Part shown: piece by piece, positions 1-6,284 of the stretch
Numbering within the stretch: the first letter of the stretch is position 1
Layout: each line of letters begins with the position of its first letter
Assembly (NCBI GenBank): GCA_019314425.1
Contig: JAFCZI010000080.1
Span: 1 to 9,936, forward strand
Origin: Deltaproteobacteria bacterium
Lineage (GTDB): Bacteria; Desulfobacterota; DSM-4660; Desulfatiglandales; Desulfatiglandaceae
Reading direction: 5' to 3'
DNA length: 9,936 nucleotides
Made by a program: the position numbers and the translations under genes
The notes under the pieces: generated by a model
What the model was told of the DNA's origin: nothing
The model's database searches: none
What the model saw: the letters and a program-made list of their open reading frames with translations, nothing else

Positions 1-1253
1 TTCAAGCTGAACTTTAGCCTCTCATTGGCTTTGCTCTCGTACCGGTCTCCTCTTAAGCCCACGCCCAGAAACCATTCATCCAAATCTTTTTCGGCTTTGA
101 TGAAGAGCCCTGTTTGAACCGTGTTCACGTCGGGGATAAGCTCGCCGTTAACCAGAGTCCCATTTTTGTACACATCGCCGAACCAGTGTCGTTTGTAGGC
201 ATCAATGCCGTAAGTCACATCCGCAAAGTCTGTCAGATGTGCATTTTCTATTTTTCCTCCTGTTATGGTCGAGATAACGTCATTACTCATGAGCGCAACA
301 TCGCTGGTGATCCGGAACTTGGTGGTGGGGTAATGCTCAACCCTGTTGCGATACAACTGTAATGTCAATTGATCCGAAAACCGGCCGGCGTCGGTGATGA
401 CATATTTACCACTTGTCAAATAGGCCTTTTCCTCCTCGATGTCCCATCCAAATCTTGGGGACATGATGTCCTCGCCCTTGCTGAATATCTGGGACAACAG
501 GATGGTCTGGTTTTCCGTGGGTGTAAACTGAATTTCGGCGATGGCATCCTGTTTTTTGAATGCCTTCATATTGAGGTATTCCGGCTTATAGGCATACTTG
601 GGCAATGTAAAACTGCTGAGCGGATTTCCATCCCCGTCTTTGTACTGGTTGGATTGAGAAAAGTTGTATCCGCCAAGCCCCTGGATCATATGGTTGCCTC
701 CGGTAACGTATCCGCCAGCGTTCAGATAATCAAACCGTCCGCCTTTGACGTTGATTTCACCGTGAAACCCTTTCTCGGGTCTTTTCTTGACCACATCAAT
801 GCTGCCGCCCAGAGCGCCGGGTTTCGACACATCAAATGGACCCTCTCTGACCACCAGCTTTTCGATGGCCAGGGTACTGAGAAGCGACAGGGAGGGATCC
901 TTTCTTCCGCCGCACGCGCCCTCAATAATCGTGCCGTCAATCAATACCCTGAGATTGGATTTCCCAAAGCCCCTGATGGAAACCTCATTGCCGTACATGG
1001 ATTTCCGGACCAAGGCCGCCTCAATCATTTCATCGGAAAGGGTTTCGGCAAGGTCCACAATTTTATGGGTTTTCAGTGTTTTACTGTCGATTGTCTCTTC
1101 GGTTGCATCGGTCTCTTGTTCCTTTGGGGCAGACACGACAATCGTTTCCAATTTGATGGCGCCTGCATGGGATGTATTGCCAGCCAAAGCGAGCAAAATG
1201 GTCGGAAAGAGCAGAAACAATCCGGCTGTTGTCATTTTTCTTTTAAAATCCAC
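1..1253 (-). CDS. TonB-dependent outer-membrane receptor, N-terminal part (signal peptide, plug, start of barrel); continues beyond the left edge
   Basis: The minus-strand frame is open from a GTG at 1253 to the window edge, giving 417 codons without a stop. The GTG is chosen because GGAGGT lies about 9 nt upstream; an in-frame ATG at 1235 has no good ribosome site. Residues 1-30 form a signal peptide (MDFKRK, a hydrophobic run, cleavage near SHA|GA). A TonB box-like ETIVVSA follows at about 36-42. The plug domain is clear: VSIRGFG (91-97), LIDGTIIEG (104-112) and GALGGSIDVV (146-155). The CGGRKDPSLS stretch from Cys114 sits where copper receptors of the OprC/NosA type carry a CxxxM-DPP motif; here Lys118 replaces the Met. 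The family imports metal chelates, metal ions or cobalamin across the outer membrane, energised by TonB-ExbBD. The neighbours (DUF2946-like protein, RHH regulator, DUF1007 and NicO) argue for a metal substrate. The C-terminal barrel is not visible. Confidence 0.93.
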   Translation of the reverse strand, partial: MDFKRKMTTAGLFLLFPTILLALAGNTSHAGAIKLETIVVSAPKEQETDATEETIDSKTLKTHKIVDLAETLSDEMIEAALVRKSMYGNEVSIRGFGKSNLRVLIDGTIIEGACGGRKDPSLSLLSTLAIEKLVVREGPFDVSKPGALGGSIDVVKKRPEKGFHGEINVKGGRFDYLNAGGYVTGGNHMIQGLGGYNFSQSNQYKDGDGNPLSSFTLPKYAYKPEYLNMKAFKKQDAIAEIQFTPTENQTILLSQIFSKGEDIMSPRFGWDIEEEKAYLTSGKYVITDAGRFSDQLTLQLYRNRVEHYPTTKFRITSDVALMSNDVISTITGGKIENAHLTDFADVTYGIDAYKRHWFGDVYKNGTLVNGELIPDVNTVQTGLFIKAEKDLDEWFLGVGLRGDRYESKANERLKFSL

Positions 1254-1263
1254 GTTTTTCTGA

Positions 1264-1410
1264 CCTCCATATCAAGACGGCAATTCCTTATTACGCTTGC
1301 AGATCAGCGCACTGTTCCGCAATCTGCACAGCGAGGCTCGATGATTATTTGCCCGGTGGCGAGCCATCACGCCCGTAGACCGAGAGCGACGGGTGAGCCG
1401 CTTTGAGAGA
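1264..1410 (-). promoter_or_regulatory. Structured leader upstream of the TonB receptor gene, with a regulator half-site-like sequence
   Basis: The 198-nt gap between the receptor start and the preceding gene contains several dyads: TGCAGAT/ATCTGCA (1298-1304 with 1322-1328), GGCTCG/CGAGCC (1335-1340 with 1360-1365) and CCCGT/ACGGG (1372-1376 with 1389-1393). TTATTACG at 1288-1295 exactly matches part of the half-site array at 2233-2269. I see no cobalamin-riboswitch B12 box and cannot assign a known RNA family. It could be a folded 5' leader, a repeat remnant, or a site for the RHH regulator. Confidence 0.35.
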
Positions 1411-1451
1411 AAAGGGTAACTTAATTGCGTAAAATATCCGTGAAGGATGGG

Positions 1452-1829
1452 TTATGCAATGGCCGTCGGCGGGGGCCTGGGAAGAAGATCCGCGGGTTCG
1501 AACCGTTTTATGAGAAAGGTGTCAAGGGGCAGGTTGACTTTCGAGAGACATAGCCCGTAATCAGGAACCGATGGCTTGGCCGGGTGATTGATATGGAAGT
1601 GGTGCAAAAATGAACAGATGCGGCAATCCGCATGCCGTTGCAGTTCTTTCAGAGACCGCTCGTCATTTGAGAATCCTCGGTTGAGATCATGGCGTCCTGC
1701 AATGCAGCAATGGTTCTCGCAATGATGGTGAAAAAAGGGATGAATCAGCGGAAGCCCTGCGACGACATATATAAGTGCCAGAATAGAAAGCCATCCGGTT
1801 CTTTTTATGAGACGTTCTGAATGCACCAT
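1452..1829 (-). CDS. Small His/Cys-rich membrane-anchored or periplasmic protein, DUF2946-like
   Basis: A 125-codon protein. Residues about 12-31 form a hydrophobic segment that could be a signal peptide or membrane anchor, immediately followed by a striking metal-ligand run, HPFFHHHCENHCCIAGRH (about 30-47). A second cluster, HADCRICSFLHHFHINH, sits mid-protein, and the C-terminus is proline-rich (LLPRPPP). This layout (leader, central CxxC, short RxPP-type tail) resembles DUF2946 proteins, which are often encoded beside TonB-dependent copper receptors; assignment is by pattern only. It lies 44 nt downstream of the regulator gene and upstream of the receptor, all leftward, so it is probably in one transcription unit. 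A role in periplasmic metal binding or sensing is inferred. The ribosome site is weak (GGAAAC about 11 nt from the ATG). Confidence 0.7.
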   Translation of the reverse strand: MVHSERLIKRTGWLSILALIYVVAGLPLIHPFFHHHCENHCCIAGRHDLNRGFSNDERSLKELQRHADCRICSFLHHFHINHPAKPSVPDYGLCLSKVNLPLDTFLIKRFEPADLLPRPPPTAIA

Positions 1830-1873
1830 GGGTCATGTTTCCATCAGCAAGGCCTTTGGAGGGTTATTCCGGA

Positions 1874-2170
1874 TCACCTGCAATTGGGAATGTCCTTTTT
1901 GAAGTTCTTTTCGGAACCGTGAGGACAGATGAACCGCAGGTCATGGCATTTTTCGCATTCCTGCAGGGGATGATCCACCAGGAAGTCCAGTAGGTGTTTT
2001 TTTTGTTGCGGCGTGAGGACTCCTGTGCCGCTGCAAAGGGGGCAGGTGCTGTCAAGGGCTGCCAGAATTGCATTTCTAATGAATTCGGATCGATTTGGGA
2101 TACCTTTCATGGCTTCCAGAAGGGAAGCGTCCGCCTTGAAGGTAATGATTTCATGTTTGGCCTTTTTCAT
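1874..2170 (-). CDS. Ribbon-helix-helix (CopG/NikR-like) regulator with C-terminal Cys-rich metal-binding-like segment
   Basis: A 98-codon protein. Residues 6-40 fit a ribbon-helix-helix DNA-binding domain: a short strand (HEIITFKAD), a first helix (ASLLEAMKGI), then NRSEFIRNAILAAL as the second helix. After it comes a Cys-rich part instead of the NikR ACT-like domain: CPLC (43-46), then about 25 residues, then CEKCH (72-76) and CPH (82-84). The CxxC...CxxC spacing suggests a zinc-ribbon-like site, structural or metal-sensing. The start has a strong GGAGGAC site 7 nt upstream. The gene is divergent from the DUF1007-NicO pair and heads the operon with the His/Cys-rich protein and probably the receptor; the direct-repeat array in its upstream region suggests autoregulation. 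It is not a canonical NikR. The RHH call is firm; the metal-sensor role is inference. Confidence 0.85.
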   Translation of the reverse strand: MKKAKHEIITFKADASLLEAMKGIPNRSEFIRNAILAALDSTCPLCSGTGVLTPQQKKHLLDFLVDHPLQECEKCHDLRFICPHGSEKNFKKDIPNCR

Positions 2171-2232
2171 GGTGTGCGTCCTCCAAAACCAACCTGGATT
2201 TCAAAATTCTCGAATCTCCGCCCCTTAATGAT

Positions 2233-2269
2233 TATTACATTGTAACACCAGTTTATTACGTTGTATTAC
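2233..2269. promoter_or_regulatory. Candidate RHH operator: four helically phased TATTAC-like half-sites
   Basis: On the plus strand TATTAC occurs exactly at 2233, 2254 and 2264, and a degenerate copy TAACAC at 2243, so half-sites are spaced 10, 11 and 10 bp, one DNA helical turn each. The first two also form the inverted repeat TTACATTGTAA (2235-2245). The array lies between the divergent regulator and DUF1007 genes. On the minus strand a TACAAT at 2244-2239 and a TTGACT at 2279-2274 could be parts of the regulator's promoter, though they are not spaced as one pair. Ribbon-helix-helix proteins commonly bind tandem half-sites cooperatively; binding by the adjacent regulator is inferred. Confidence 0.6.
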
Positions 2270-2303
2270 CTTAAGTCAAGCTCTTTTTTCCTTGAACAGC
2301 GTC

Positions 2304-2332
2304 TTGACAACCTGTAGGACTTGAAATACATT
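2304..2332 (+). promoter_or_regulatory. Sigma70-type promoter for the DUF1007-NicO operon
   Basis: TTGACA at 2304-2309 is followed after exactly 17 nt by TACATT at 2327-2332. This predicts transcription starting near 2339, about 43 nt before the DUF1007 start codon. The half-site array ends about 35 bp upstream of the -35 box. Confidence 0.6.
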
Positions 2333-2368
2333 TCGTGCCATTCCATTGTGATGAAGCCTTCCTCCGCA

Positions 2369-2380
2369 CGCTGCGCAGCG
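2369..2380. repeat. 12-bp perfect palindrome directly before the DUF1007 start codon
   Basis: CGCTGCGCAGCG is self-complementary and ends one base before the ATG at 2382, where a ribosome binding site would be expected. It may be a small hairpin affecting translation, or a hint that the true start is the ATG at 2409. Confidence 0.4.
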
Positions 2381-2381
2381 G

Positions 2382-3017
2382 ATGAAGAATACCCGGGTGG
2401 CCGAAATAATGTTGCATCGAATTTTTCTATTTTTTGTGGGTTTCACGCTTTTTCCGGTGTTGCCGGTCCCCCTGTCTTGGTCGCATCCCCACGTCTTTGT
2501 TTACAATGAGGTCACGGTCGTTTTTGACAATAACGGCCTGGCCGGCTTTGAAATCAGGTGGGCTTTTGACGAGATGTTCAGTAGTATGATTGTTTTGGAT
2601 TTCGACAAGACCCGAAATGGGCGGTTTGAACCGTCTGAGATTGCAGGAGTTGAAAAGGGCGCCTTTTCCAATCTGCGGGAATTTGACTATTTCACCCATA
2701 TCAAAATAGACAAAAAGCCGTTTAAGGTGAAATATGTGAAAGATTTCTCAGCTGAAATCGAGAACAATATCTTGATTTACCGCTTTTTCATTCCCTGCCA
2801 TGTGAGTGCAACGCGTACATGGAAAGAGGTCAGAATATCCGTTTACGACAGGGAGTTCTACACCAGTGTCTTTATGGGGAAAGATCCGATCGTCCTGAAG
2901 AACCACGGCGATTTTGAAGTTCGCAAACGGATCGAAAAAAACAAGGCCGAGGCCTATTTCTATGATCAGATCTATCCCGATGAGGTCACCGTGAGGTTCA
3001 GATTGAAAAATGGCTAG
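2382..3017 (+). CDS. DUF1007 family periplasmic protein (COG3683-like), partner of a NicO metal transporter
   Basis: A 211-codon protein with an N-terminal signal peptide (hydrophobic about 11-32) and a mature part that would begin near SHPHVFV, the family hallmark (His-Pro-His at 35-37). Other DUF1007 features are WAFDEMFSSM (60-69), the acidic DFDKTRNGRFEPSE stretch (73-86), which resembles a degenerate EF-hand-like loop, and NLREFDYF. The family is often annotated as a periplasmic component of an uncharacterised transport system and is commonly encoded or fused with NicO-type permeases; a metal-delivery role is inferred. Its stop overlaps the NicO start by 8 nt, indicating translational coupling. 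The start is uncertain: ATG 2382 has no clear ribosome site, and ATG 2409 would give a shorter, more typical signal peptide. Confidence 0.85.
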   Translation: MKNTRVAEIMLHRIFLFFVGFTLFPVLPVPLSWSHPHVFVYNEVTVVFDNNGLAGFEIRWAFDEMFSSMIVLDFDKTRNGRFEPSEIAGVEKGAFSNLREFDYFTHIKIDKKPFKVKYVKDFSAEIENNILIYRFFIPCHVSATRTWKEVRISVYDREFYTSVFMGKDPIVLKNHGDFEVRKRIEKNKAEAYFYDQIYPDEVTVRFRLKNG

Positions 3018-3909
3018 GGTTCTCTTTTTCCTCCTTCTGTTTTCCACCCTTATGTGGGTGGGGATGCCGGTCCATTCCCAAAACCCCTTTATGTCCAAAA
3101 AAAGCGCGGAACGCATTTCCGAGACCCCGGCGCCGAAACACTCATTTTTATTGAAAATAACCCTGTGGCAACAGCAGCTCAAACAGAAAATGGCCGCCTT
3201 GATCCGACAGGCCCGAACCGAAGAGAGCATGGGCCCCCTGATTGTCGTTCTCCTGATCGCCTTTGGTTACGGTGCGCTTCATGCGGCCGGGCCCGGACAC
3301 GGCAAGGCCGTGGCCATGTCGTTCATGTTTTCCCGAAATGCCACCCTCGGCGGCGGCTTGTTGTTCGGCATCCTCATCGCCCTTTTCCACGGATTCTCGG
3401 GGATACTATGTGTTTTGGGTCTGCACTATATCCTCCAGCAAGGCGTTTCTGGAAGTTTGGGAACGGTTTCGCGCATCACGCAAATGGTCAGTTTCAGCCT
3501 GATTGCGCTTCTGGGGCTGGCAATCGTTTTTAAAAACAGCCATGCTCTTTTTGCCGGAAACAAAACCCCTGATCCCGGGACAGGCAACCCCTCAAAGACG
3601 CATCAAAAAAGTTTTCTCCCCATGATTCTGGCAGTGGGTTTGGTTCCGTGTCCCGGCGTGGTTATGGTCCTGCTTTTCTGTTTGTCCATGGATGCGTTCA
3701 TGCTGGGATTGTTGCTGGCCGTTGTCATCTCCTTGGGAATGGCTGCGACCATCAGTTTTGTCATTGTCCTGGTTGTTCTGGGGAAAGATTTTTCCATGAA
3801 GTTTTTTTCAGAGGGACGGACCGTTGTGATTGAACAGTGTATGGGTTTGGTATCGGGCGTTGCCATTACAACACTGGGGACCCTCTTTTTGCTATCGACG
3901 CTCGTTTAG
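3010..3909 (+). CDS. NicO/RcnA-family nickel/cobalt transporter (COG2215-like inner-membrane protein)
   Basis: A 299-codon membrane protein. An N-terminal leader or first membrane segment (3-22) is followed by a polar stretch with WQQQLKQKMAALIRQAR, then about six hydrophobic segments near 76-90, 114-140, 158-175, 203-225, 227-255 and 272-298. The family motif HAAGPGHGKA at 91-100 is intact, with a further membrane His at 127 and a GLVPCPG turn at 210-216, both typical of NicO proteins. Members export Ni(II)/Co(II) (RcnA) or are proposed importers; DUF1007-linked members are not biochemically settled, so direction is unknown. A soluble linker (about 178-200), GNKTPDPGTGNPSKTHQK, separates the two membrane halves. 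It is translationally coupled to DUF1007, and its last 44 nt overlap the convergent ferredoxin-like gene. Confidence 0.9.
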   Translation: MARVLFFLLLFSTLMWVGMPVHSQNPFMSKKSAERISETPAPKHSFLLKITLWQQQLKQKMAALIRQARTEESMGPLIVVLLIAFGYGALHAAGPGHGKAVAMSFMFSRNATLGGGLLFGILIALFHGFSGILCVLGLHYILQQGVSGSLGTVSRITQMVSFSLIALLGLAIVFKNSHALFAGNKTPDPGTGNPSKTHQKSFLPMILAVGLVPCPGVVMVLLFCLSMDAFMLGLLLAVVISLGMAATISFVIVLVVLGKDFSMKFFSEGRTVVIEQCMGLVSGVAITTLGTLFLLSTLV

Positions 3910-4189
3910 AGGAAGCCTGACTTCCCGGTATTTTTCCTTTTCCGAAGGGCAGCCATGCGGATTTGGCTTCAAAGGTCTTGAAAGTGGATAAGGCGGGATC
4001 GAGCGACGCCACCTGCACCGCTCCTGTCGGGCACACGGCCAGGCAATGACCGCAATTAAGGGATTCAGTACCGGTGACCACGGCTTTTTTCCCCTTCATG
4101 GTGATGGTGTCGGACGGGCAGACCGTCACACACAGGCCGCATCCGTTGCAGCGTTCTTCGTCAATGGTTGTTGTGACGGTTTTATCCAT
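3866..4189 (-). CDS. 4Fe-4S ferredoxin-like protein, probably the N-terminal remnant of a ferredoxin-nitroreductase fusion
   Basis: A 107-codon protein starting at an ATG with AAGGA about 9 nt upstream. Cluster I is complete: C14-x2-C17-x2-C20-x3-C24-P. Cluster II reads SLNCGHCLAVCP, with Cys46, 49 and 53 but Ser43 where the first Cys is expected. The text up to FKTFEAKSAWLPFGKG (about 70-85) resembles the ferredoxin part and linker of clostridial/deltaproteobacterial ferredoxin-nitroreductase fusions, in which a flavin nitroreductase domain of about 170 residues follows. Here the frame instead turns basic and low-complexity (SQASSKRASIAKRG) and ends inside the NicO 3' end in antisense. That pattern suggests deletion of the catalytic domain. 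Function as a small electron carrier remains possible; the family resemblance is from memory. Confidence 0.75.
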   Translation of the reverse strand: MDKTVTTTIDEERCNGCGLCVTVCPSDTITMKGKKAVVTGTESLNCGHCLAVCPTGAVQVASLDPALSTFKTFEAKSAWLPFGKGKIPGSQASSKRASIAKRGSPVL

Positions 4190-4248
4190 GATTTTTTATC
4201 CTTAACAGATGGATCGATATTCGATTTCCAATGACGGCGTCTTGGATC

Positions 4249-4277
4249 TTGACTAATGTAAGGTTCGGGTACATAAT
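4249..4277 (+). promoter_or_regulatory. cysQ: Sigma70-type promoter upstream of cysQ
   Basis: TTGACT at 4249-4254 and CATAAT at 4272-4277 are separated by 17 nt, each one mismatch from consensus. Predicted transcription start is near 4284, about 95 nt before the preferred GTG start of cysQ. It sits in the divergent gap between the ferredoxin-like gene and cysQ. Confidence 0.5.
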
Positions 4278-4379
4278 GCGTCGCTGAAACAGGCTGACCT
4301 TTAGCTGGATTATTGGTTAATGTCGGTATGTTGTCAAGGGAATGCCGGGTTCGTTAAGAAACCCGAAGGGAGAAGGGTT

Positions 4380-5204
4380 GTGGATGATAAGTCATTGAAG
4401 GAATATCTGCTGATCGCCGTTCGTGCGTCCATGATGGCGGCGTCAGCAATCATGGATGTATATTCGCGGGCTGATTTCAATGTGGATATGAAGTCGGATA
4501 ATTCACCGCTGACGGACGCGGATCGGAAAGCCCACCAGATTATTGTGGATGCGTTGAGCCCTACCCCGATTCCCATCCTCAGCGAGGAGGGGCGCGATAT
4601 TCCCTATGGTGAACGAAAGGGATGGGATCAGTTGTGGATTGTGGATCCTCTGGACGGCACCAAGGAGTTTATCAAGCGAAACGGTGAATTTACGGTTAAC
4701 ATTGCCTTGATTCAGGAAGGAAACCCTGTTTTCGGTGTGATTTATGCCCCCGTTTTAAAACGGCTCTATTTTGGCGGCCGAAATCCTGGAGGCTGGAATC
4801 TTGGCGCTTATGGCTGTACACGGGAAATGGAAGAGATTCCCGATGATCTGGGTGAGTTGATCCAACAATGTGAAAAACTGCCGTTGACGGTTTCCCGTTC
4901 TTCCTATGTGATCATGGGTTCCCGTTCCCATGCCACCCCGGAGCTTGCGGCGTTTGTTGAAAAAAAACGCAAGGAAGTTGACGCGGTTGAATTTATATCG
5001 GCGGGCAGTTCTTTAAAGATATGCCGTGTGGCGGAAGGGGCTGCGGATATTTATCCCCGGCTGGGACCCACCATGGAATGGGATACGGCCGCAGGGCAGG
5101 GCATTGCAGAAGGGGCGGGCCGCAGTGTGACGGTGTGGGAGACCCATGAGCCGCTCATGTACAACCGGGAAAATCTATTGAATCCGTGGTTTGTGGTTCA
5201 GTAG
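4380..5204 (+). CDS. cysQ: 3'(2'),5'-bisphosphate nucleotidase (CysQ, inositol monophosphatase superfamily)
   Basis: A 274-codon protein if started at GTG 4380, which has GGGAGAAGGG just upstream. An in-frame ATG at 4320 would add 20 residues (MSVCCQGNAG...) with no ribosome site and no family similarity that I recognise. Superfamily motifs are intact, numbered from the GTG: SEEGR (68-72, metal-binding Glu70), DPLDGTKEF (89-97, metal-binding Asp89/Asp92 and the GT loop) and EWDTAAGQ (233-240, Asp235). The DGTKEF form is typical of CysQ rather than inositol monophosphatase. It hydrolyses 3'-phosphoadenosine 5'-phosphate to AMP and phosphate, recycling the by-product of PAPS-dependent reactions, with Mg2+ and inhibition by Li+ known for the family. 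A region about 134-166 (GRNPGGWNLGAYGC onward) is longer than in the E. coli protein (246 aa). It lies upstream of rfbA, separated by a palindromic repeat. Confidence 0.9.
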   Translation: MDDKSLKEYLLIAVRASMMAASAIMDVYSRADFNVDMKSDNSPLTDADRKAHQIIVDALSPTPIPILSEEGRDIPYGERKGWDQLWIVDPLDGTKEFIKRNGEFTVNIALIQEGNPVFGVIYAPVLKRLYFGGRNPGGWNLGAYGCTREMEEIPDDLGELIQQCEKLPLTVSRSSYVIMGSRSHATPELAAFVEKKRKEVDAVEFISAGSSLKICRVAEGAADIYPRLGPTMEWDTAAGQGIAEGAGRSVTVWETHEPLMYNRENLLNPWFVVQ

Positions 5205-5238
5205 CCAACTATGGTAAAAAGTCACGGATCTATCTACG

Positions 5239-5366
5239 GATGGCGTTGTAAAAAGTTCCATATACAAGGCGTAGGGGTTTTTCAGGATCGTAGGGCATAC
5301 AGGTAGTATGTTGAGATTCTGAAAAATCACTGCAACGCAGTAGATGGGACTTTTTACGACGCCATC
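5239..5366. repeat. 128-bp near-perfect palindromic element (long hairpin) between cysQ and rfbA
   Basis: The outer arms GATGGCGTTGTAAAAAGT (from 5239) and ACTTTTTACGACGCCATC (to 5366) pair at 17 of 18 positions plus one G-T. Pairing continues inward with GTTTTTCAGGATC against GATTCTGAAAAATC, and the apex is CATAC-AGGTA-GTATG (5296-5310), centred almost exactly on the element. It contains no open reading frame. Such a non-coding dyad could be a MITE-like or REP-like element, and as RNA it may act as a terminator or processing hairpin between cysQ and rfbA. From memory, similar GGCGTCGTAAAAAGT hairpins are abundant in Desulfobacterales genomes. It ends 18 bp before the rfbA start. Confidence 0.85.
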
Positions 5367-5384
5367 AAAGAAGGGGTATCTGAA

Positions 5385-6284
5385 ATGAAGGGAATTATCC
5401 TCGCCGGGGGGGCCGGAACGCGTCTTTATCCCATTACCCGGGTGGTCAGCAAGCAGCTGATGCCGGTTTATGACAAGCCCATGATCTATTATCCGCTCTC
5501 CGTCTTGATGCTGGCGGGTATTCGGGAAATATTGATTATTTCAACCCCCGAAGATCTGCCTCGGTTCCAGGAACTTCTGGGTGACGGAGACCAACTCGGA
5601 CTTTCCCTTTCATATCGGGAGCAACCCCGACCCGAAGGGCTGGCCCAGGCGTTTGTCATTGGAAAAGATTTTATTGGAAAGGAGAACGTCGCCCTTGTTC
5701 TGGGGGATAATATCTTTTATGGGCACAGCCTGTCCGCCATTTTGCAAAGAGCGGCGGCCCTTGAGAGCGGCGGGGTTATTTTCGGCTATCTGGTGCGGGA
5801 TCCGGAACGGTATGGGGTGGTGGATTTTGACGAAAACGGGAGGGTGACCAGTATTGAGGAAAAACCGGAAAACCCCAAGTCAAAATATGCGGTTCCCGGG
5901 CTTTATTTCTACGATAACCAAGTGGTCCATATCGCGGAAAATCTGAAGCCGTCGCCCAGGGGGGAGCTGGAAATTACCGATGTCAACCTGGAATATTTAA
6001 GGCGGGGCGCCCTTCGCGTCGAGCTTCTGGGGCGTGGTTTCGCCTGGCTTGATACGGGGACCCATGAATCGCTGCTGCAGGCGGGGGATTTCGTTAAATC
6101 GATTCAGGACCGACAGGGTCTGAAAATCGGCTGCATCGAAGAAATCGCCTTTCGTCTCGGCTATATTGACGCCGATCAGATTCGAGAGATTGCAAAAGAA
6201 ATGCTCAAAAATGAATATGGTCGGTACTTGATCGAAACGCTTGAAAACGAGGACCCCCGGAAAAATGACCCTGAAATTTACTGA
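5385..6284 (+). CDS. rfbA: Glucose-1-phosphate thymidylyltransferase (RfbA/RmlA)
   Basis: A 299-codon protein, close to the usual 290-300. It forms dTDP-glucose and pyrophosphate from dTTP and glucose-1-phosphate, the first step to dTDP-L-rhamnose, in the cytoplasm. Visible motifs are [11 protein letters not shown] (6-16, nucleotide binding), [15 protein letters not shown] (23-37), LGDNIFYG (106-113, catalytic Asp108), EEKP (158-161), GELEITDVN (193-201) and [10 protein letters not shown] (221-230), all matching RmlA closely. The start has AAGGGG about 9 nt upstream. Its 3' end overlaps rfbC by 20 nt, so the two are an operon. A C-terminal extension rich in Glu, Asp and Asn ([16 protein letters not shown]) encodes the overlap. 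Confidence 0.97.
   Translation: MKGIILAGGAGTRLYPITRVVSKQLMPVYDKPMIYYPLSVLMLAGIREILIISTPEDLPRFQELLGDGDQLGLSLSYREQPRPEGLAQAFVIGKDFIGKENVALVLGDNIFYGHSLSAILQRAAALESGGVIFGYLVRDPERYGVVDFDENGRVTSIEEKPENPKSKYAVPGLYFYDNQVVHIAENLKPSPRGELEITDVNLEYLRRGALRVELLGRGFAWLDTGTHESLLQAGDFVKSIQDRQGLKIGCIEEIAFRLGYIDADQIREIAKEMLKNEYGRYLIETLENEDPRKNDPEIY

Noticed and set aside
369..1406. Long plus-strand open frame of 345 codons
   Set aside because: It is the antisense shadow of the TonB receptor gene, whose minus-strand translation has a clear signal peptide, TonB box and plug motifs.
1264..1450. Cobalamin riboswitch upstream of the TonB receptor
   Set aside because: No B12-box-like sequence or the expected conserved core could be found by eye on the minus strand.
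2233..2269. Canonical NikR operator (GTGTTAC-spacer-GTAACAC)
   Set aside because: A GTAACAC occurs at 2242-2248, but no matching GTGTTAC partner lies at the required distance; the direct-repeat array is a better description.
2748..3230. Minus-strand open frame of 160 codons
   Set aside because: It lies antisense to DUF1007 and NicO, both of which have family motifs and translational coupling; the antisense product shows none.
3054..3533. Plus-strand open frame of 159 codons inside the NicO gene
   Set aside because: Out-of-frame shadow; its Arg/Pro/His-rich composition is typical of a shifted frame in GC-rich coding DNA.
5239..5366. CRISPR array or tRNA gene in the cysQ-rfbA gap
   Set aside because: There is one palindrome, no repeated spacer units, and no cloverleaf with a T-loop motif.
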